Shown here: positions 59,479-64,000 of the stretch, one piece after another
How positions within the stretch are numbered: the first letter of the stretch is position 1
How the letters are laid out: every line of letters begins with the position of its first letter
Assembly (NCBI GenBank): GCA_964507445.1
Contig: CAZDQF010000007.1
Span: forward strand, 124,001-188,000
DNA: 64,000 bases
Origin: GCA-2683135 sp964507445
Lineage (GTDB): Bacteria; Planctomycetota; GCA-002687715
Direction: 5' to 3'
The notes under the pieces: model-generated
Told to the model about the DNA's origin: nothing
What the model saw: the letters and a program-made list of their open reading frames with translations, nothing else
Database searches by the model: none
Program-made: the position numbers and the translations under genes

Positions 59479-60807
59479 GTGTCCCTGCTCTCCCTGAGCC
59501 TCCGTTACCTGAGGACGCGCCGGGTCGCGCTGGTGGCGGTCCTGGCCACGGCCCTCGGGGTCATGGCCATGATCGTGGTCACGGCCCTCATGGACGGGGT
59601 GCAGGAGTTCCTGCGGAGCCACTTCAAGGGCACCAGCGCCGATATCCGGGTGGAGCACGTGGAGATGCGGGGCGGGCTGATCCAGCACTGGGCCACGCTC
59701 CAGACGCTGCTGGATGATGAGCTGGCGGCGAACGGGGGAGACGTGGTCGCCATGTCGCCGCGCATGCTCACGCCGGGCCTGGTGCTCCCGGGAGACCGCC
59801 CGCGGCCGGAGAACGAGGACCGCACCCGCGGGCTGTTGCTCGTGGGCATCGACTTCCACCTGGAACGCCAGGTGACGCCGTTCCAGGAGCTGTTCGATCA
59901 GGTGGTGGACGAAGACCTGCGGGTGCCCTCGGAGCTCCGGGAGGACCCGCTCAAGTCCGCCGACGGTGTCCCGTCCATCATCCTGGGAGACACCCTGGCC
60001 CGGGCCCTCGGGGTGTCCCGCACCCGTGACGGCGGCTACGTGACCCTCCTCACCGGGGACCTGGCGTCGGACAAGAACAAGGTGGAGCGCCGACGCTCCA
60101 TGGCCTTCCGGGTGGTGGGCTGCTACTCCACCGGTCGCGCGGACTACGACAAGATGTACGCCTACGTGGATCGTCAGGCCCTGCGTCGTCTGCGGTTCGA
60201 GCAACCGGAGCGAGGGCTCGACGCCAACGCGGCCCACCTGCGGATCGCCCACCCTGAGCGCGCGTCGGCTCTGGCGTCGGACCTGGAGCGTCGCTACCCG
60301 GGGCTGCTGTGCCGTTCGTGGGAAGAGGCCAACCGGGTCGAGCTGCTCTCCATCCAGGACCAGAAGAAGATCATCCTGGTGATCCTGTTCTCCGCCGTCG
60401 TCATCGCCTCCGCCGCCATCCTCGGCATCGTCCACACCATGGTGGTGGAGAAGACCCGGGACATGGGCATCCTCCGCAGCATGGGGCTGTCCGTGCACCG
60501 CCTGGTGATGGTGTTCGCCGGCTACGGCCTCATGCTGGGCGCCATCGGGTCGGCCCTCGGGGTGTTCCTCGGGCTCGAGCTCGCCCAGAACCTGGACGGG
60601 GTCGTGGCGTTCCTCTCCGACGCCACCGGCATGCGCATCCTTGATCCGGAGGTGTATCGGTTCAAGAGCATCCCGGTGCGGGTGGACCAGGGGACGGTCA
60701 TGGCCATCGTGGGGACGGCCCTCGGCATGTCCCTGGTGGCGGCGTGGGTTCCGGCCTGGATCCGCGTGCGGGGGTGGTCGCCGGTGCGCTGCCTGCGCGA
60801 GGAGTGA
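59479..60807 (+). CDS. ABC transporter permease, MacB/LolCE-like (FtsX domain), copy 2
   Basis: This 442-residue permease has the same plan as the one upstream: an N-terminal span (about residues 15-40), a periplasmic domain of about 230 residues, and three C-terminal spans with VEKTRDMGILRSMGLSVHR. The two permeases differ mainly in the periplasmic domains, as LolC and LolE do. The GTG start at 59479 follows the ATPase stop by 3 bp. Its TGA is directly adjacent to the stop codon of the convergent winged-helix gene (TGATCA). Confidence 0.9.
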   Translation: MSLLSLSLRYLRTRRVALVAVLATALGVMAMIVVTALMDGVQEFLRSHFKGTSADIRVEHVEMRGGLIQHWATLQTLLDDELAANGGDVVAMSPRMLTPGLVLPGDRPRPENEDRTRGLLLVGIDFHLERQVTPFQELFDQVVDEDLRVPSELREDPLKSADGVPSIILGDTLARALGVSRTRDGGYVTLLTGDLASDKNKVERRRSMAFRVVGCYSTGRADYDKMYAYVDRQALRRLRFEQPERGLDANAAHLRIAHPERASALASDLERRYPGLLCRSWEEANRVELLSIQDQKKIILVILFSAVVIASAAILGIVHTMVVEKTRDMGILRSMGLSVHRLVMVFAGYGLMLGAIGSALGVFLGLELAQNLDGVVAFLSDATGMRILDPEVYRFKSIPVRVDQGTVMAIVGTALGMSLVAAWVPAWIRVRGWSPVRCLREE

Positions 60808-61170
60808 TCAGAGAGAGACCACGTCGTCGTCGCTGACGGTGACCCGTCCTTCCCGCGCCAGCCATCCGAGCACGTCGCACACCAGCGCGATGTCGATCTG
60901 CGCCCTGCGGGCCAGCTCATCGAGCGGCAGGGGTCCGTCCTTGATGCTGTCCATGACCGTGCGGCTGACGTGGGTGCGCAGGTGCACGGAGTGATCCACG
61001 CCGTCGATGAGGATGGCCTCGCGCCCCTGGAGGAAGCGCAGCGCCTGATCCAGTTGGCTGGCGGTCTCGCCGTCACCGAGCATGGACTGGAGCTGCTCGT
61101 GGGTGAGCGAGCCTCGGCCCTCAAGGGCGGCCCGTATGCGATTGACCAGCGTTAGCAGGTTGGTTGGCAT
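60808..61170 (-). CDS. Small tandem winged-helix protein
   Basis: This 120-residue protein appears to consist of two winged-helix-like units: residues about 1-55 (LTHEQLQSMLGDGE, then a helix and RREAILIDG-type wing) and about 65-118 (LPLDELARRAQIDIALVCDV, then LGWLAREGRVTV). The second unit resembles DUF2582-type winged helices with the typical 'GWLAREGK' helix. It may bind DNA or a protein. It ends exactly at the stop of the convergent permease gene, and the next gene upstream starts 58 bp away on the same strand. Confidence 0.65.
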   Translation of the reverse strand: MPTNLLTLVNRIRAALEGRGSLTHEQLQSMLGDGETASQLDQALRFLQGREAILIDGVDHSVHLRTHVSRTVMDSIKDGPLPLDELARRAQIDIALVCDVLGWLAREGRVTVSDDDVVSL

Positions 61171-61228
61171 GGCGAACGCCGCCCATGTTAGCGGGTCCCC
61201 GGGTCCGATCGGAACAGCAGTCCGGGGC

Positions 61229-61822
61229 TCAGCTGCCGTGGGGCTCGAAGCAGCGCGGCGGGCCGAGGATCTCGCGCACCACGAGGGCCTGGCGGAGCCC
61301 CTCCCGAGTGCTCACGGCCTGCAGCAGGGGGTGCCGTTTGGAGACCCTGGGCCCGGAGGCGGACGTCACGAGTGGACGGGGGAGCAGGCTCCGTCTGTCA
61401 CGCTCAGCCCGTCTCGCATCTCGTGACGAAGGGAGCGCGGGGAGGGCTGTCGCCAGCGCCGGTCTCCGCTCGGACTCGGGCTCCGGCTCCACCGGGACCG
61501 GGATCACCCGCACTTCCGGGATCACCTGGGGTGAGACCTGCACCGGTGCGGGGGGCTCAGGTGGTAGCCCCAGGATCTCCTCTCGCAGCATGCGCCGCAG
61601 GTCCTGCGGCGGCTCCCGTTTCTGGATGATCGGCTCAGGCTCCGACGCGAACGCCGGCGCAGGCTCCTCCATCCCCGGGTCATCCGGCGCCGGGGGAGGC
61701 GCCGCGGTGGGCGGACGCAGGGTCCGCTGTCGGGCCAGGGCCTTCTTCCTCGACTTGCCGCTGGAGAGAAGGGAAATCAGGGCGATGATGAGGAACCCGA
61801 TGACCTCGAGGAACGAGTCCAT
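61229..61822 (-). CDS. Proline-rich single-pass membrane protein of unknown function
   Basis: This 197-residue protein has an N-terminal membrane span (about residues 4-21), a basic segment, a long Pro/Glu/Arg-rich disordered middle, and a short conserved-looking C-terminus (GLRQALVVREILGPPR). That end resembles a terminal motif I associate with planctomycete membrane proteins, but I cannot name a function. It follows floA by 6 bp on the minus strand, so it is likely part of the nfeD-floA operon. Confidence 0.6.
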   Translation of the reverse strand: MDSFLEVIGFLIIALISLLSSGKSRKKALARQRTLRPPTAAPPPAPDDPGMEEPAPAFASEPEPIIQKREPPQDLRRMLREEILGLPPEPPAPVQVSPQVIPEVRVIPVPVEPEPESERRPALATALPALPSSRDARRAERDRRSLLPRPLVTSASGPRVSKRHPLLQAVSTREGLRQALVVREILGPPRCFEPHGS

Positions 61823-61828
61823 GGTGGC

Positions 61829-62854
61829 CTACTCGTCGTCCCCTTCCGGGGGCTTGGCGAGGGTGGACCTCATGTCCGTGTCCGCCTCCAGATTCTTGAT
61901 CTTGAGGTAGTCCATGATCCCCAGGTTGCCGGAACGGAAGGCCTCTGCGACCGCCAGAGGCACCTCCGCCTCCGCCAGCACCAGCTTGGCCTGGTTCTGG
62001 GCCACGTCCGCCTTCATCTCGTGCTCGCGGGCGATGGCCATGGCCTTGCGCTCCTCCGCCTTGGCCTGGGCCACGAGGAGGTCTGCCTGGGCCTGGTCTG
62101 TCTGCAGCTGGGAGCCGATGTTCTGGCCTACGTCGATGTCGGCGATGTCGATGGAGAGAATCTCGAAGGCGGAGCCCGCATCGAGCCCCTTGCTCAGCAC
62201 CGTGTCAGAGATCTTGTCTGGGTTCTCCAGCACCGCGCTGTGGGTGTTGGAGGAGCCGATGGTGGTGAGGATGCCCTCGCCGACCCGGGCGACGATGGTG
62301 TCTTCGGTGGCGCCGCCCACGAGGCGGGGGATGTGGGTGCGTACGGTGACCCGCGCCTTGGCCTTCAACTCGATGCCGTCCTGGGCCACGGCGGAGATGA
62401 CCGACTTGCCCGATCCGGCGCTGGGGCAGTCGATGACCTTCGGGTCCACCGACGTGCGGATGGCGTCCACCACGTCTCGGCCCGCCAGGTCGATGGCCGC
62501 GGCTGTCTTGAAGGGCAACTCGATGCCCGCCCGGTCGGCGGCGATGAGGGCCGCAACCACCGCGGGGACGTTACCGCCCGCCAGGTAGTGGGCCTCCAAC
62601 TCCTGGGTGTCGACGGTCATTCCGGACTGCACCACCTTGACCTTGGAGGTCACGATCAGGTTCGCGTTCACCTTGCGGAAGCTCATGCCCACCAGCTCGA
62701 ACAGGGAGATGTTGGCACGGCTGAACATGGCCCTGATGTAGAGGTTCAGATACCTCATCAGGAAGATGACGACGATCAGGGCGATCGCGCCGAGCACGAT
62801 GAGGGCGATGTCCCCAGGGCTCATCTGCAGCAGCTGCGGGTGGGTGTTGTCCAT
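61829..62854 (-). CDS. floA: Flotillin-like protein FloA (SPFH domain)
   Basis: This 341-residue protein organises membrane microdomains. It has an N-terminal membrane helix (about residues 15-38), an SPFH/band 7 region (about 40-200, with SVDPKVIDCPS and TVRTHIPRLVGG) and an Ala/Glu-rich flotillin coiled coil (about 225-300: LVAQAKAEERKAMAIAREHE). The start ATG 62854 follows an AAGGAAA sequence. In many bacteria floA is co-transcribed with nfeD genes, as here: an NfeD-type gene lies 40 bp upstream, and another overlaps that one. Confidence 0.94.
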   Translation of the reverse strand: MDNTHPQLLQMSPGDIALIVLGAIALIVVIFLMRYLNLYIRAMFSRANISLFELVGMSFRKVNANLIVTSKVKVVQSGMTVDTQELEAHYLAGGNVPAVVAALIAADRAGIELPFKTAAAIDLAGRDVVDAIRTSVDPKVIDCPSAGSGKSVISAVAQDGIELKAKARVTVRTHIPRLVGGATEDTIVARVGEGILTTIGSSNTHSAVLENPDKISDTVLSKGLDAGSAFEILSIDIADIDVGQNIGSQLQTDQAQADLLVAQAKAEERKAMAIAREHEMKADVAQNQAKLVLAEAEVPLAVAEAFRSGNLGIMDYLKIKNLEADTDMRSTLAKPPEGDDE

Positions 62855-62894
62855 GAAGTTGTTTCCTTGTTGCGGGGAACCCGCTTCGGAGAGT

Positions 62895-63374
62895 CTAAGA
62901 GCCTGTCGCCCGGACCACCACTCTGGTCCCATCCACGTCCGCGACTGAGACGGCGCTGCCCTTGGGCACGAAGCGCCCCGACGCGACCACGTCCACGCGG
63001 CGACCGCTGATCCGAGCGACGCCCGATGGCCTGAGGTCCGTGATCGCTTCCCCCGTGGCGCCGATGAGTTGGTTCAACTCCGTGGGGGTGGTGCCGTGCT
63101 GGATGTCCTCGGGCTTCGGGCCCTGCAGGAACAGCATGCGGCCGATGGGGGTGTGGGGGATGACCTTGAAGCCCACGGCGATGGCGATGGGTAGGGTCAC
63201 CACGCCTACGACCACGAAGGTCCATCCGGCGGCCTCGCCCACGGCGAAGGCGTTGACCAGTGCGAAGGCGTAAGCCGTGGCGGCTCCCAGGGAGAGGATG
63301 CCGAAGGAGGGGAACGTCAACTCCAGCATCACCAGGATCAGCGCCACGAGGGTCAGGACGATGGCGAGGGTCAA
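62895..63374 (-). CDS. NfeD-like membrane protein (short form)
   Basis: This 159-residue protein has membrane spans in its first 80 residues and a C-terminal OB-fold NfeD domain (about 100-157: LIGATGEAITDLRPSGVARI, then GRFVPKGSAVSV). NfeD proteins partner with flotillin-type SPFH proteins. The TTG start at 63374 overlaps the stop of the upstream gene, and the floA start is 40 bp downstream, so all three are one operon. Confidence 0.9.
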   Translation of the reverse strand: MTLAIVLTLVALILVMLELTFPSFGILSLGAATAYAFALVNAFAVGEAAGWTFVVVGVVTLPIAIAVGFKVIPHTPIGRMLFLQGPKPEDIQHGTTPTELNQLIGATGEAITDLRPSGVARISGRRVDVVASGRFVPKGSAVSVADVDGTRVVVRATGS

Positions 63375-64000
63375 GGGGCGTCCTCCCGTACTCGGCTGAC
63401 GATCACGCGTAAGCCCTCGACCTGCACCACCTCGACGGGCTCGCCTCTCGGGACAAACTCACCATCGCTCACCACATCCACCGAGCCCTCCGGGAAGGCG
63501 GCGTGCCCGGATGGCCGCAGGTCCGTGTCCGCGACGCCCCGCGCGCCGATGACGACCGGCACCTTCCCGGTGGCGGTCACCCCGGTCGAGGCTACCGGTT
63601 CGAGCACCGGCGGTCGCACGAACGCCCGATTGAAGAGCGGTAGCCGGTGCAGTTGCCCGGCGAGGGTGATGGACCCCACCACACCCAGGATGCTGGAGCC
63701 GAGGAGAGTGGTGAGCCAGGCCCGCACCTTCACCCAGTCTCCGTCAGAGTCGGGGACCAGCTTCTCCCACAGGGAGTCCCCGTCCAGGCCCACGCTGCCG
63801 GCGTAGATGGAGAACAGGATCAGCAGGATCCCGGACACTCCGGCGATACCGAAGCCCGGGATGATGACCACCTCCGCCAGCAGCAAGAAGAAGCCCAGGA
63901 TCAACATGCCGACCGTGAAAGCCAGGTCGAGGCCGTTGTCTCCCTGCTGGACCGCGAAGAACGCCACGAGGCAGAGGATGCCCACGGCGCCGAAGGCCCC
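63371..64000 (-). CDS. NfeD-family protein, truncated at the window edge
   Basis: Only the C-terminal part (about 209 residues) is in the window; the frame runs past position 64000 without a start. Visible are four or five hydrophobic spans (AFTVGMLILGFFLLLAEVVI and LLGSSILGVVGSITLAGQL among them) and a C-terminal OB-fold (VIGARGVADTDLRPSGHAAF, GEFVPRGEPVEVVQV). This fits the long NfeD form, which often carries an N-terminal ClpP-class serine protease domain; that part would lie outside. Its stop overlaps the start of the short NfeD gene. Confidence 0.88.
   Translation of the reverse strand, partial: GAFGAVGILCLVAFFAVQQGDNGLDLAFTVGMLILGFFLLLAEVVIIPGFGIAGVSGILLILFSIYAGSVGLDGDSLWEKLVPDSDGDWVKVRAWLTTLLGSSILGVVGSITLAGQLHRLPLFNRAFVRPPVLEPVASTGVTATGKVPVVIGARGVADTDLRPSGHAAFPEGSVDVVSDGEFVPRGEPVEVVQVEGLRVIVSRVREDAP

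Noticed and set aside
1..64000. CRISPR arrays, insertion sequences, prophage genes, tRNA and rRNA genes
   Set aside because: No spaced direct repeats, transposase or integrase motifs, tRNA cloverleaf or rRNA segments were found by reading; the only structured RNA I could recognise is rnpB.

Overview
This is a 64 kb chromosomal window of high-GC, gene-dense bacterial DNA with no mobile element, CRISPR array, tRNA or rRNA that I can see. The cell envelope is clearly diderm: there are lipoboxes, an OmpA-type lipoprotein, type IV pilus ATPases and LolCDE-like transporters. Several features recall Planctomycetota: single-chain eukaryote-like GlyRS, a floA/nfeD membrane operon, a MoxR ATPase, a kinase-led multidomain regulator, large secreted proteins of unknown role, and an exosortase-associated type of glycosyltransferase. 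That assignment is an inference from gene content, not a phylogeny. About 47 protein genes and one RNA gene (RNase P RNA, rnpB) are supported. GTG and TTG starts and 4-bp stop/start overlaps are common.

Layout. 0.1-2.4 kb: yebC, a MoxR ATPase and a convergent lipoprotein. 2.5-8.2 kb: type IV pilus/type II secretion machinery in the order PilB-like, PilT-like, PilB-like, PilC-like. 8.2-12.1 kb: an orphan histidine kinase translationally coupled to two CNNM/CorC-type membrane proteins. 12.2-15.3 kb: envelope genes (short exported protein, membrane-anchored HTH protein, OmpA lipoprotein, FGE-fold protein). 15.3-20.4 kb: housekeeping cluster rsmA-dnaG-rpoD, a strong terminator, then a zinc-ribbon coiled-coil protein. 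20.4-43 kb: accessory and cell-surface region with a CapK-like adenylate-forming enzyme, rnpB, a 1070-aa heparinase II/III-like protein, a GT39-type transferase, a TIM-barrel-like protein, a pseudo-hydrolase, a GT4/radical-SAM/amidotransferase trio, glyS, a Kelch lipoprotein, an O-antigen-ligase-like TPR protein and an M14 carboxypeptidase. 43.6-49.5 kb: two small exported-protein genes, prs and polA on the minus strand. 49.6-55.1 kb: an 1842-aa Ser/Thr kinase-ATPase-TPR-GAF-histidine kinase-receiver fusion. 55-60.8 kb: a secreted HEAT-repeat protein followed by a permease-ATPase-permease set of the MacB/Lol class. 60.8-64 kb, minus strand: an NfeD pair, floA, a proline-rich membrane protein and a winged-helix protein, running off the right edge.

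How it fits together. Core information processing (primase, sigma-70, DNA polymerase I, GlyRS, PRPP synthase, RNase P) is interleaved with envelope functions: pili, surface polysaccharide, lipoprotein traffic and membrane microdomains. The parts most worth a second look are the 1842-aa hybrid kinase, the HEAT/LolCDE-like operon, the GT4/radical SAM/C26 trio, the kinase-CNNM-CNNM operon, and regulatory DNA: several -10 hexamers placed for leaderless transcripts, a two-strand overlapping -10, and an inverted repeat bracketing a -10.
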